DNA of 64,000 nucleotides from Eopsaltria australis (GCA_034509425.1 JAVTVJ010001748.1:1-64000), one strand, 5' to 3'; shown: positions 43,270 through 55,622, numbered from the stretch's first letter. Numbers and translations are program-made. The notes: generated from the sequence alone by a model not told the origin.

Positions 43270-44180
43270 TGTCCTGATTTGAAAGACAGGTGTCTGTTAA
43301 GGAAGGCAGGAGCCTCCCTTGGAATGGGAAACTGTAACCTCTCTCCCTCAGAATTTTTATAAATTTGAAATCAAGAGGCTCTCAGGCAAAGATATGGGAA
43401 TAGGAATAACAGTTCTTTACTAATATCTAAAACAAAGCTAACAAATAACAACAACTATGGTGTTAACCAACAAACAGAACCAGAAACCCAGTGGCAGCCT
43501 GCTCGGCTTCAGGCACCTTTTCCCTTTGGTGCAGTTCCAGTCACAGCCTGCAGGGGTTGCTCTGGGTGTGATGATTCCCCGATGGCTGCAGGGGGCGCTC
43601 TGGCGTGAGCTCAGGTAGCACACGGCAATTGTGGCTGCCCGAGGCAGGGAGGGATGGAGGAGAGCCTTTGTTCCACAGACCCTCTGGAGACGGCTGGTGT
43701 CAGTGCCGCAGCAGGATCCCCGGAGACGGAGATGGCAGGAGGTCCCGGCGTGCAGGGGGAGCCCAGCTACAATGTAGCGGAGAAACTCGGAGCGGCGTGG
43801 AGGAGCGGGGGAGAGGCAGGCTGGTGGCAGGCAGCTCCCGGTGGGGGTAGAGACAAAAACTCACAGCAGACAGACCGGCAGCTCCGTGCTGGCTTCTCCA
43901 GGGCCATGGGTTCGGCAGAGAGCAGCTCCAACCGTCCAGCTCCAAGGGGTCCCGAGCAAGAGAGCCACCTCCCCCCTGCCCTTGCTTTTTCAGTCTCCAA
44001 AATCTCGAGTTGTCAGGCCCTGCTCCCATGAGGGCAATTCTGCCTCACCCTGACAAGGAGAAAGGCTCTAGCCTTGTGCTTTGTTCTCTTAAGTACTCAG
44101 CTATTGGCTCAGTCATTAGTGTCTTAGCAACCCATGGGAGAAAAATTCCTTAGGAAAAAAGCTAAATCCAAACTCCAACA
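43270..44180 (-). mobile_element. Solo LTR, TGTTGGAG family, reverse
   Basis: A 911-bp LTR, plus-strand ends TGTCCTGA and CTCCAACA. Flanks CATGG and ACGGC do not form a convincing duplication, so the ends may have decayed or recombined. It lies 176 bp upstream of the first recognised CEP290 exon. Confidence 0.9.
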
Positions 44181-44355
44181 ACGGCAGATCACAAAATTTT
44201 TTTTTGTACACGTTAGTCATGCACTGTTCTCAAAAGTCATTCCTGTGCTGCTCTATTGCTAATCTGTTAAATGTTATGTGCTTGATGTAGTGTATACATA
44301 TATGCTGGTTACAAACCTTTTTGTAATGTAATGTTCCTCCAAATGGCATGTCTAG

Positions 44356-44445
44356 GTTCAGGATCTTTCAGACCAGCTGAAGGCAAAAAATGAGGAAGAT
44401 GATCCCCTCATGGCAGCTGTAAATGCGAAAGTTGAAGAATGGAAG
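44356..44445 (+). pseudogene. CEP290: CEP290 relic exon 1 (of those present)
   Basis: Encodes QDLSDQLKAKNEEDDPLMA and AVNAKVEEWK, 30 codons, phase 0. Acceptor TCTAG and donor GTATTT are present. Nearly identical to the vertebrate protein. Confidence 0.9.
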
Positions 44446-44520
44446 GTATTTTTTAGTACATTTAAAATAATTTTCAGGAATTACTTCAAGTGTTCTGATG
44501 GTATTTTATCTTCTTTTCAG

Positions 44521-44643
44521 AAAATCTTAGCTTCAAAAGATGATGAACTCCTAGAGTATAAGCAAATGTTGTTTAACTTGGAAGAGAAAATGAAAATGGT
44601 CCAACTTGATGTAGACAGAAACAGTATACTGTCCCTTCAGCAG
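44521..44643 (+). pseudogene. CEP290: CEP290 relic exon 2
   Basis: 41 codons (KILASKDDELLEYKQML...), phase 0, acceptor TTTTCAG and donor GTACAG intact. Confidence 0.92.
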
Positions 44644-46148
44644 GTACAGTCCATGTGAGACATTGCACACATAGAAATCACCATTCACTAAATATGCAAA
44701 TGACCACATTTATATTTAGTCTTTCATATTTTGCAAATACAAAATACTTAAGTTTGGGAATTATGAGTCTGGTTGATTCATTCCACTGCAAAGTTAGCTT
44801 AATAGACAACGTCCAAAGGAAACTTCTCTGTATGTATGTATGTATGACCTGAACTCTTGGTAGTTGGTTCTGTTATTTTCATATTTATCTCTTCTAACTA
44901 CTATGTAGTGTTTCTAAAATATGGCTTAGCTTCTGTCCACTTTGTTAACTGAGGAACAGTCTTACCTAGTACTTAATTTTCTGTGTTCATTTCTCTCATC
45001 TGATTGAGTCTGTGGTTCATCATATGTGAGAGCTAGCTGAATTTGTGTATCTCTCACATTCACGCAAAATTGCATAGTTCTTCATGATTTTGAATGTCTC
45101 CAATTTCTTAAAAAACATAACCCCCTCCCCATCCCCCTAAAATAATGTGGTCCATTAGGAATCCTGAATTAGTCTCTATGGAAAGCATACTCTCTGATTC
45201 CAGGATGATTTCCAGCCTTGCTTTAGGTTTTTAAGTAGATGTGTAATGACATTTATGTTACATTTTCGGTTCTTGTAGACTGAGCAGTATGGTGAAAAAT
45301 ATTTATGCAGTCTTCCAAACCTAGTGACACATAGCTTCTCAAGAGAAAAAACCCTAAAGCACAAATCAGCCTTAGGTATCAGAAGAGGAAAGCAGCTGGA
45401 AGTAACTTTGATAAGCAGTTGTTTGGTTTTACCTGATTAGATAGCTGTAGAGATTGCCTTTTTGGGGGGTTGGGGAAGGGAAGGGGCATTATTAGCATGG
45501 CATTTTGAAATGTTTTGTGGAAATAAGCATGTATTTTAAGCAGCCATTTAAAAATTAAATCAAGTTACTGCTCAGGTTTTTACTCAAAAGGGACTGAGTT
45601 TGCCATCCTTCAATGTATCTTTATATTCTAAAGGGTTATATTTAGCTCTTTACAACTTTGCTAAGCTCTATACTTTTAGATTTTAAATGTGGTTATATTT
45701 GTAAGACAGCTTGAAAGTTCGTTTTTCAGAACATTTGTATAAGGTAAGGACAGCAACCTTGAGATTTTTCATTTTTATTATTATTAACGCCTGTAACTTT
45801 TAAAAATCTCTTTTTTATCTTTTTCCACTTTTCTATTAATCTCAGAAAAAATAACATTCAGCTTTCTATGTTGTTTCTGAAGTTCATGTACAAGTACAGA
45901 AACAGGATAGTATACATAGAAGTCACTTTCACAGTCTGTGTGTAATGAGTGTATATGCATGCAAAACAAGATGTGATACCTGTGTTACATGATTTGCTGA
46001 AAGGCTGTCTGCAATTCAGGTAGTATAAATTGTTTTGTATTAGCTACATGTAATTTCTTCATTTCCCATGTGGCGTTCTGTATTGGTAGTTTGCCTGTCA
46101 GTAAAGAAGGACCCTTTAATGGAGTTTCTTTTTTTTTTGCATGCATAG

Positions 46149-46272
46149 GGTTTGCAAGAACGAGATGCTCAGATAAGATTGCTTACTGAGCAAGTTGAAC
46201 AGTGAACCAGAGAAATGAAGAAAAATGCATTCATTGTTGAGAAATTAAAATATGATCTCCAAAAAGATAAAG
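46149..46272 (+). pseudogene. CEP290: CEP290 relic exon 3: stop and GC donor
   Basis: Begins GLQERDAQIRLLTEQVEQ and then has TGA at 46203-46205; REMKKNAFIVEKLKYDLQ follows in frame. The donor reads GC at 46273-46274 instead of GT. Ends in phase 1. Confidence 0.9.
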
Positions 46273-46808
46273 GCAACATGACTATTTTGTATGGATGTCA
46301 AAATCAGGAAAATCAGAAACCACAAATTTACTGTGCATTCTTTATTTTTCAGAAATACAGGAAAAAAATTGCAGTATTTGAGTAATTTTAGTCTCTAATC
46401 TTTTTTTCTTCACTTTGTTTTATTAAACATTCATGAAGAGTTTAAATTTATCCAGATTGCCTCAGTAGATTTTATGGGTAATAAAACTATACCTGATCTG
46501 TAAAAGTTGGAGCATAACCTGTAAGGTCTCAGCTCCATCAAGAATTGAAAAGGAGTAAAAGCATGCAATTCCAAATAAATTCTGATGTCCCTTCTGTGCA
46601 CTCCCTTATGATAAATATTGTTTGAAGGAACTGTTGGGGGTAAGAAAGCCCAACCTCTTATATGTAATGTCTTGTAATTTCTTAATTAAAAAGAGCAGGA
46701 AATGAAGATCTCCTTTATAATGTTTTCTGAAATGTTTCTGTCTTGATTAATGGCAGATAGCAAGAATTCCAAGTTGAATTATAAACATCAAGGTTTTTTT
46801 CTTTCCAG

Positions 46809-46981
46809 GTCACTCATCTCTTGCTCAGCAGAACCAAATTGGGGATATGCAAGAAAAGTTAAAAATGCTAGAAGAGAGAACTATGGAGGCTGAGAAATCA
46901 GCAGAATTGGCAGAAGCACATGCTAGAGAAAAAGACCAAGAGCTTGTTGAGACTTTGAAATGAATGAGAGACTATGAACTG
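46809..46981 (+). pseudogene. CEP290: CEP290 relic exon 4: stop
   Basis: Includes AEKSAELAEAHAREKDQELV; TGA at 46961-46963 stands where the vertebrate protein has Arg, consistent with CGA to TGA. Acceptor TTTCCAG and donor GTAAAC are intact. Confidence 0.92.
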
Positions 46982-47401
46982 GTAAACAGTTTGTCAGAGT
47001 GGAGAGGGTATTAATCATATTTTTAGGAGAGAATTTTATCCTTCCATATTTATTTAATTTCTTAAATTAAAAATTAAATAAATTACTTTGATGCCCTTCC
47101 CCTTCCTTCTTCCCTTCCCTTATTGAACAGTAATTGAACGCTCAAAATATGATTCTTCAAAGGATCGTGTATTTGGAAGACTCACTTTTGAAATGTGCAG
47201 GCTCCTCTGTATTCAAGGACAGATTTGTAGGATCTGCTTTTTATTCAGTAACTTTTTTCCCTAAGCATAGTCCAGCAGAGATATAGAGGCTGAAAAACAT
47301 TTTTTATTTTCTGTGTAAAGATAAAAGAAAGATTCATAATCTATTTTAGTAAGTCTTCTATTGATTGTTTTGTTCTTACTTCCCATGTGGGGTTTTTACG
47401 G

Positions 47402-47564
47402 GGGATATATGGTTTGGAAGAAGCTGTTGCTGAAATCAAAGATTAAAGAAAGCAAGTCAAAATACGAGGACATGAGATTGAGTCATTAATTAAGGAAGTC
47501 AATAAACTTCAACGTAAAATAAATTACTTTCTTGATGAAAATAAAGAACTCAGAGAGCGCTTAG
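47402..47564 (+). pseudogene. CEP290: CEP290 relic exon 5: acceptor lost, stop
   Basis: Encodes GIYGLEEAVAEIKD, then TAA at 47444-47446, then a conserved tail (INYFLDENKELRERL). The expected acceptor AG reads GG at 47400-47401. Donor GTATAC; phase 1. Confidence 0.9.
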
Positions 47565-48023
47565 GTATACTATATCCATTACATGTTCAATTATTTTTTG
47601 TGTAAAAATTGAAATGGGATTTTATAAAGGAAATTTTTTACTATACCACGTCACTAGAAAGAATTTGTTATATTCTGCTAATAGTTCCAAGTAGTTATAA
47701 TTAGTTTGGACAAACTGCATGAATGAACTTGGCTTACAGGTTCCTTTGACTGAAGAATGTAGGAGAATAGGTTCTCTACTTTTTTATGGTTTTGATTTCT
47801 CTTCAACCACACACTGCCTAATAAACTTCATAATATGGCATTTGGAAACCACAGAAATCTGAACTTGTAATGCTAGATGAAACACAAAGAGAAAACTTCA
47901 GATAGGCGTATTTTTAAAGAGAAGAATTTAAATGTAAATAAAGTTAATTTTAGGTGCCCCTTTATTACATTTTGGGTTTGAGTAACTGAGGTAAAATTAA
48001 GCTTTCTTCTGCCCTTAATACAT

Positions 48024-49628
48024 TGTCCCGGGTTAGTCAGGAGGGGTCAAAATCTAGGAAGTGACCTATGCTGCAGGAAGGGATATAACTTCCTTCCTGG
48101 GAGAGAGAGCCAGTAGCTAGGTAGTTTTAAGGATTGATGTGTAGGTGAACCAATTAAAAAGTTGATCCGCCTTCGAGGAAAGAAACCATATATAAGCAGA
48201 GACTCTCTGAGCCTCTTCCTCTTTTGACCTGCTGCTGTGTTGAGAGGAGCATCTCCTGCTTCTCTCCCTGGTAAGGTTCCCCCCACCCGCTCCTTCCAAA
48301 GGAGGGAGGGGGGGAAGGGAGATTTAGGGCGGCCATGCCGCTGCAGCCAGGCATGGGGGAGGAACCGGCCTGGTACCCGACAGATACAGTTCAGCCGACA
48401 TGTCAGCTACACAAGACAGGGCCAGGCCCCTGCTCTGAGCCAGGCAAGGACCGGGTCAGACTCCATCCAGTTCGGGCCAGGCCCTGCCCTGTCACCCTGG
48501 GCCTGGCTGGCCCTACCAGGCCGAGCCAGCTTCGCAGAGCCAGGCCACAGAGACTCTGAGAGCTTCTGCCATCCAGCTCAGACCTTTTCAAACAGCCCGG
48601 CAGGGAGCACGTGATCATCACAATGCTGGAGAGAGAGAGAGATTAACTCTATCCATGCCTAGACTAAACTTGCAGACACCCATCCTTCCTTGCAGAGAGA
48701 GAGAGGAACAAATGAGGACATCTACATAAATGCAGAATAGAGACTTTACAGTCAGTGAGGAAAGCAGAACCGATGCCTAGAGGGAGGAGCATGAGAAGTG
48801 CTTTGAGAGTGAAGCTGAAAATTCTTTTGGAGAACCATGGTTGGGGACTGAGCTAATAAATTCCCTGTAATATATGAAGAAATAGTCCAAAGGGGGGATG
48901 TGAGGTTTCTAATTGCAGCCAGTGAACTGAAATACCTGGGTAAAGACAAGTAGATGTTGAAAAAGTAGTCTGATGAGAAACTTGAACCAAGAGAGAGGAG
49001 AGGCTGTGACCCAGAGCCCTGGTCCCGGGGCGGGGGAGAATGCCGAGAACCTGAGTTGTCAGGAGAACCTGTGTTGCTCAGCACAGAAGGGATTTTCTTT
49101 GTTGCTGCAATTGAACTGGGCATCCTTAAAACAGGTACCCTGTGGACTGTTCATAACCCACCATAGTGGCTGTGGGAAGGCTTCTGGTGTGGGAGAGGTC
49201 CACCATTAAGCTGATCTTTCTTCCGGGTGGCGGCTAATGGTGAGGCGGAAGACCCATAAAAACTGTATTTTTCTTACAGAAAATCCATGGTGTAAACAAA
49301 AGAGTCTTCTCTCCCTAAATGAACTGGAACAAGAGCTATTTTTGAGGTGGTAAACTGACTGGAGGTCGAAGTGTTGTCTTTTGTGTGTTGTCAGGGAGAA
49401 GGAAAGGGAGAGGTGGGGGGGAGGAGGGATGGTCTGAGGAGTTTGTTCTGGTTTTTCTTGGGTTTTTTCTCTGTCTTAGGTATATTAATGAAGTTTCTTT
49501 ATACTTCATGAAGTTTGAGCCTGCTTTGCCTACTCCTAATCCTCATCTCACAGCAAACATCAGGTAAATTTTGGTAAGTGTGCTGGCATTTGGCCATAAC
49601 CTCGAATAGGCGAACTCGAACCACTACA
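48024..49628 (+). mobile_element. Solo LTR, TGTCCYGGGTTAG family (1.6 kb)
   Basis: Ends TGTCCCGGG and AACCACTACA, with perfect 5-bp TACAT duplications (48019-48023 and 49629-49633). TATATAAG near 48189 supports plus orientation. It lies in the intron between CEP290 relic exons 5 and 6. Compared with the copy at 54619-55622 it carries about 600 extra bases (roughly 48753-49353). Confidence 0.95.
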
Positions 49629-49817
49629 TACATGAAGTATAAGATATGTGTATATGTTATATAGATAGTTATATATTTTTATAGATGAAAAATATTCAAA
49701 TATCAGCAAATTATTTTTTTAACTCTACTTATCTAGTTATGTTCTTATGTTAATTAATTGCATTAACTAACATTGATTTTCCTCCTTAATGAATAACTGT
49801 GGTATAGTTTGTTTTAT

Positions 49818-49918
49818 GTCTTGAGCCAAAGACAATGATTGATTTAAATGAATTCAGGAACAGCAAAGCACTGAAGCAGCAGCAATATAGAGCTGAAAAC
49901 CAGATTCTTTTGCAAGAG
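49818..49918 (+). pseudogene. CEP290: CEP290 relic exon 6: acceptor lost
   Basis: Encodes LEPKTMIDLNEFRNSKALKQ and continues to AENQILLQE. The acceptor dinucleotide reads AT at 49816-49817; donor GTAAGT is intact. Confidence 0.9.
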
Positions 49919-50010
49919 GTAAGTGATAAATCCTGTTTTTGTGGAAAAGCTACATAATAAAAATATATTTGAACAAAATGGAATACTAATATTTTAATAA
50001 TTATATGCAG

Positions 50011-50098
50011 ATTTAAAGACTAGAAGAGGAAAGAATTGAACTGAAAAAGCACATTCGTAAGTTGGCTCAGGAGAAAGAAAAAAGAGTTGCAGCAATAC
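50011..50098 (+). pseudogene. CEP290: CEP290 relic exon 7: stop
   Basis: TAA at 50014-50016 is the second codon; RLEEERIELKKHIRKLAQEK follows. Acceptor ATGCAG and donor GTAGGA are intact. Ends in phase 1. Confidence 0.88.
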
Positions 50099-50567
50099 GT
50101 AGGATGTTTTTATTATAAACTGTCCTTTCAAAAACATTCTGTTTATACTTAAGTATAAACATTCTGTTTATAGTTAATGTAGCTATGTTACATTTACTCA
50201 TTTGTTTAAATTAAAAGGCTAAATACATTGCATTGAATCTGTAGGAAGAGGTGAGTGGTTTTGGATTTCCGCATCTTACAGTCCAGTATCTTTCTGAGTT
50301 GTGATGACTTGTAATGCATCACTGAGCCTTCTGTCATTGCCTTGCAATGGGTGCAGGATGATCTCCCGAAAATTTCCAGTAAATCTACTTAATTCACCTG
50401 TTTCAAAATTATTAAAATTTCAATTCCATGCCAGTCAGAGTACCATAATACTCAGATGGAAAGGTAGAAAACTAGAACTCTGATATAATAAACTGAGTAT
50501 ATTCTTTGATTGGAGACCAATTAAAATTCCATAGTAATTTATTACTTGTATATCTACTTGCACTTAG

Positions 50568-50680
50568 GATTGGATGATGATAACATGCAGATGACTGATA
50601 GCTTTACTGAAGAGAAGGGAAAGAATACGAGGGAGTTGGATTTCTTGAGCAGACGTGACACTGCTGAAGTAAAAGCAAAG
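50568..50680 (+). pseudogene. CEP290: CEP290 relic exon 8
   Basis: A less conserved exon with LDDDNMQMTDSFTEEKGKN and LDFLSRRDTAEVKAK. Acceptor CTTAG and donor GTAGGT are intact; the phase fits its neighbours. Confidence 0.82.
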
Positions 50681-51391
50681 GTAGGTTCATAAAGCAAGTT
50701 TATGAGCATTTCTTGTATTACTCTTTCAAAAATTAAAGCCATACTTGTTAAAATACTTATCTAGGGGCTTTTTTAAATGCTTTTTAAAAATCCCAAAATA
50801 AATAATTTGTAATATTTTTTAGAAGACTAGTGAATATTCTATATTTTTTGTACCTACAGCCTACTAGCTCGTGTAATGTGAAATGGAGAAACACACTTGC
50901 AGATGAAGTACCACCAGCTGAAATTCTGAAGACAGTTAAAAATATAGCTGAAAACAGAAAGGCTGGGAAATCTACATAAGAATTCAGATGACTTGGAAGA
51001 AAACAGAAATACTTTTTCGGTTCATTTAGGTTGTAAACGTGATAGAGTAGCAACTAGTGTGATTTTGAAGCTCTTAGTGTTTTCATATCACTAGAGCTAC
51101 AACTTACACAGCCTCACAGACTTCTGGTTTGTACCAGACCACCATTCCAGCTGCTGCATGACCCAAGAGTACATATTTTGCGATGGACAGTGTTATATGG
51201 GATACACCTCATGTAATTATTCCAGCGAATCCATTTCTGTTCCTATTTAGGCAAGAAATCAGTATGTGGACAGGGAAATTTTCATGAATGCATATTTCAA
51301 ATTTGAAAAAGTCTGGAGCTAAAATATTAAACTGCTAAAATTAGATTCTGCGTAGTTTTTTGTCTAGGAGAAACTTTGTTTTATTCTTTAG

Positions 51392-51472
51392 AATGAATAT
51401 CTTGCAACAGAATTACATGAGAGAGAGATTTGGAGGAGAACAGGACTGTAATGGCCAAATTTCAATCCAAAT
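51392..51472 (+). pseudogene. CEP290: CEP290 relic exon 9: frameshift and GC donor
   Basis: NEYLATELHERE is followed by a one-base loss near 51427; the remainder matches CEP290 in the next frame. The donor reads GC at 51473-51474. Confidence 0.85.
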
Positions 51473-52539
51473 GCTTATTTAGTTGTTCTGTTTCTATAAT
51501 TGTGATCATAAATATCTGACTTATTAAAAAAATCTTGTGTTTATATTAGTGTATATCTTTGTATGTAAATATACATATATAGTGTTTCCAAACTAGTGAT
51601 AGTACATGAAACAGTTTATTCACACTGACTACATTAAAATATTATCTCTCATGTTTTTCCTTCTGGGTTCAGACCTAGTAAAGGCTTTAACTGTGTGAGT
51701 AATCCCACTTGTAACAATTATACAGCTTGTGTAATTGTAGAGCTTTTCTGGCTCAAAGGAAGTGTTGGGGAATTAGAGCCACTTGCTGCTTACTTATATA
51801 TCTATGTTACCTGAAGTGCACTGCTTGAAAACTCAGAAATAAAAATAATTCTAATTTCTCTGGACAAGAAGCTTTATTTTTCCCCCAGAGAATGTGAATT
51901 CTTAAAATTCCTTTTGAATTTTCAAAATAGACTTGGTGAAGCTGCTCAAGTTTTTGCAGTTCACTCCTGGGCATTCAGGATGATTGGCCATATTGTCTGA
52001 ATGCAGAGAATGTCCTGACAGGTTTGTTGGGTTTTTTTAGCTTTCAGACTTCTTGCTTTGTGCTGGAAATCAGAATTTCATTGAGAAACTATTGGTGTTA
52101 GGAGCCTTGAGAGTCCTTGACACATCATTTAAATGCTCTTTTTTTCTCAGTCTGCAGAAGGAATTCAGGCAATTCCTAGATACTTCATTGTTACACCCAG
52201 ACATTTCTAACATAGCCATGTTTCTGGACTGGTAAAAGTCACACAGGGTACTAAGGAAGTTTAAAGTGAAGTAAACATGAACACTGGAAAGCTGAGTGAA
52301 GTCAATTGTGTTCCCATGAAGCATTCAGTTTTTTTTTTCTTGGTATTTCGTCAGTAAGATACACCTCCCAGATATTCCTCGCAGCTCTGATTTTAATTTC
52401 ATAATTTGTTCTGCCTATGTATGTATAATATGAACATTCTTTTAATTTATCAAATCAACAAGTATCATGACAAAATGTCCTAGGAAACCTTAAATCATTT
52501 TTTCAGTGCTTTTTAACAGATTTACAACTTTTATTACAG

Positions 52540-52679
52540 TAAAAGAGTTATCAGAAGAGAATAAACAACTTGAACAAGGAATGAAAGAAATATTGCAAGC
52601 CATCAAGGAAATGCAGAAGGATTCTAGTCTGAAGGGAGAAACAGCCTTGATAATCCCTAGTTTGGATCATTTAGTTCAT
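52540..52679 (+). pseudogene. CEP290: CEP290 relic exon 10
   Basis: Open: KELSEENKQLEQGMKEILQA, IKEMQKDSSLKGETALIIPS. Acceptor TTACAG and donor GTAAGC are intact. Confidence 0.93.
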
Positions 52680-53220
52680 GTAAGCTCGCTTTCTAAAATA
52701 TTGTTTAGTGTCATAGGATTTACAGGGTATTCTTGTCCTCCTCAGTTATCAGTTTATTGCATAATTTCATTGTATATATGCTTTCTTAGTGTGATTCCTC
52801 TTTATCAAGGTAAATTAAAATATACGGGAGAAGGGATTGCCAATAAGATTAAAAATGCCCCTAGCTTCAGCTGGGTATTATAAAACTGCCCTTGGAAAAT
52901 TTGTTGTCCCATTAATAAAGCTTTGTTAAAAGTTCATTTCCCTGTCTTTTATCTCTATGGGACCTGCAGGAAATGTTTTTTAAAAATTCTTTATTTAAAC
53001 ATCTTACAAAAAATTAGTGTTTTTTCAGGAAAGTGTAACCATATAAGTCCTAGTCTATGGCAAATATACCATCAGGAAACTGTTAAATAGATGTTACAAT
53101 GTTAAAGTGTCATGCTTTTTGCTAATTTCATGTAGTCTAAACTTGAGGGCTCCAGTTTACTCTGAAAAAATTAAAGCTTTTCTAGACTTTGTTTTGTTAA
53201 TTAACTGTTTACTGCATTAG

Positions 53221-53385
53221 GCAATGGAGTCAAAGAATTCAGAGGGGATCTTTGATGCCAGTGTGCACTTGAAAGCTCAGGTTGACCAGCTTACAGGACG
53301 AAATGAGGAATTGAGACAGGAGCTGAAAGAGACTCAGAAGGAGGCAACAAGTTTGTCTAATCAGCTGGCAAGTGCCAATGAAAAG
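53221..53385 (+). pseudogene. CEP290: CEP290 relic exon 11
   Basis: 55 open codons, strongly conserved (AMESKNSEGIFDASVHLKAQ, VDQLTGRNEELRQELKETQK). Acceptor CATTAG and donor GTATAT are intact. Confidence 0.95.
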
Positions 53386-53955
53386 GTATATAATTTATTT
53401 TATAATATTTATTTTCTACTTCAAAAGTGGCTGTTCTGATAATTTAGAACAATCCACACAATCTATAAGACACTGAATTTAGCTTATGTGATCAGTGTAA
53501 TTGTACAAATCTTACTGAAATTTATGTAGTGGACCTACTAATTCATCCATTTTAAGTTCAGATCTTAGTCCTAATGTTACTTTATCCTTGGAATATTCCA
53601 TCATGTTAAACACCAAGAATGCCTGTCTTCTGGGGAGAGCTGTGCCCAAAAAAGCTCACAGTTCTATTTCTTAAAAAAGTCAGAAGTCTTACATTTTTAA
53701 TTTATAAACATGTAACAGAAATTAAATGTTTGACATTATGAATCATTCTGTAAAGTCCTATATCTTGTTTTAACTTGTACAATTTATTGTGTGGAATGGA
53801 ATATTATCTTACAAGAAGCCAAATTTAAATTTCCCTTTTGTGACAGCTTTGGTGATGCAAAAAGATTTGCCAGAAATTAATCTTCTAGGACAGTATTTTT
53901 TTTTTTAATCTAATAGCAAGAGCTCCTTCTTTACGGTTTTGTGTCCTTCCTTTAG

Positions 53956-54105
53956 AATGAACAACAGAAAAACAAAATTTCCTTAATACATCAGTCAGAA
54001 GGTGCCAATATTGTCTTCCAAACAGTGAATCTTCCAGAAGGAATGGCTCCTTCAAGTGTTAATACAATTAATTCTCTGAATGAATATTTACTACATCTTA
54101 CACAG
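53956..54105 (+). pseudogene. CEP290: CEP290 relic exon 12
   Basis: 50 open codons; the second half is conserved (LPEGMAPSSVNTINSLNEYL). Acceptor CTTTAG and donor GTAACT are intact. Confidence 0.92.
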
Positions 54106-54618
54106 GTAACTCATATATTCTTTGAAATAAAGAGTATTCATAACATGGATCTAATTCCTCTAAAATCCAGTAGTATGCTGTGTATGGACATGAGAGATCT
54201 CTCCAAAATTATTTTGGTTTTCTAACATCTACTAAACTCTTCAGGATATTCTGTAATTTAAAGCTGTAAGTATTTTGCCGTGCTGTAAGCCTGAAAGGTA
54301 ATAGCTGACTAACTTTTGGACAGCAATTCAGTTTTTTTTTTGTTTTAAATCTGAATTTTGATCTAAATATTTGCCCACTCTTCCTTCTACTTCCACAGTT
54401 GCACTCTTTCTATGAGAAATTTTCTCTTACTGCTGTCTGGATTCCACACCTGAGTCTGCATGTGTAAATCCTACTTGAACAGTTTTTCCCTATAGAGCCA
54501 AGGTCTCTATTAATTTACTATATGTATTTTCATTCCATTATTTGTCAAAAATACATGAACAATTGTAAATAGAGGCATAAATACATTGAAACAGATTCCA
54601 GTAATTCCCATGGGAAGC

Positions 54619-55622
54619 TGTCTTGGGTTAGTTAGGAGAGGTAAAAAATCTAGGAAGTGATCTATGCTGCAGGAAGGGATATAACTTCCTTCCTGGGAGA
54701 GCCAGTAGCTAGGTAGTTTTAAGGATTGATGTGTAGGTGAACCAATTAAAAAGTTGATCCGCCTTCGAGGAAAGAAACCATATATAAGCAGAGACTCTCT
54801 GAGCCTCTTCCTCTTTTGACCTGCTGCTGTGTTGAGAGGAGCATCTCCTGCTTCTCTCCCTGGTAAGGTTCCCCCCACCCGCTCCTTCCAAAGGAGGGAG
54901 GGGGGGAAGGGAGATTTAGGGCGGCCATGCCGCTGCAGCCAGGCATGGGGGAGGAACCGGCCTGGTACCCGACAGATACAGTTCAGCCGACATGTCAGCT
55001 ACACGAGACAGGGCCAGGCCCCTGCTCTGAGCCAGGCAAGGACCGGGTCAGACTCCATCCAGTTCGGGCCAGGCCCTGCCCTGTCACCCTGGGCCTGGCT
55101 GGCCCTACCAGGCCGAGCCAGCTTCGCAGAGCCAGGCCACAGAGACTCTGAGAGCTTCTGCCATCCAGCTCAGACCTTTTCAAACAGCCCGGCAGGGAGC
55201 ACGTGATCATCACAATGCTGGAGAGAGAGAGAGATTAACTCTATCCATGCCTAGACTAAACTTATAGACACCCATCCTTCCTTGCAGAGAGAGGAACAAG
55301 TGAGGACATCTATATAAATGCAACATAGAGTCTTTACAGTAATCTGACTGGAGGTCGAAGTGTTGTCTTTTGTGTGTTGTCAGGGAGAAAGAAATGGAGA
55401 GGTGGGGGAAGGAGGGGTGGTCTGAGGAGTTTGTCCTAGTTTTTTTCTTCTTGTTTTTTTTCCTCTGTCTTAAGTATATTAAGAAAGTTTCTTTATACTT
55501 CATGAAGTTTGAGCCTGCTTTGCCTACTCCTAATCCTCATCTCACAGCAAACATCAAGTAAATTTAGGTAAGCTTGCTGCCATTTGGCCAGAACCTCGAA
55601 TAGGTGAACTCAAACCACTACA
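54619..55622 (+). mobile_element. Solo LTR, TGTCCYGGGTTAG family (1.0 kb)
   Basis: Ends TGTCTTGGG and AACCACTACA. Flanks GAAGC (54614-54618) and GAAAC (55623-55627) form a 5-bp duplication with one mismatch. Near-identical to 48024-49628 over shared parts but lacks its 600-bp middle segment. It lies in the intron between exons 12 and 13, in the same orientation. Confidence 0.93.

Noticed and set aside
48047..48614. Near-identical open frames at 48047-48614 and 54510-55213 as a duplicated gene
   Set aside because: They lie inside two LTRs of the same family, each with its own target duplication; no coding domain.
50861..50990. Candidate extra CEP290 exon between exons 8 and 9
   Set aside because: Has an acceptor-like CTACAG, but its translation does not match CEP290, and exons 8 and 9 already join in phase.
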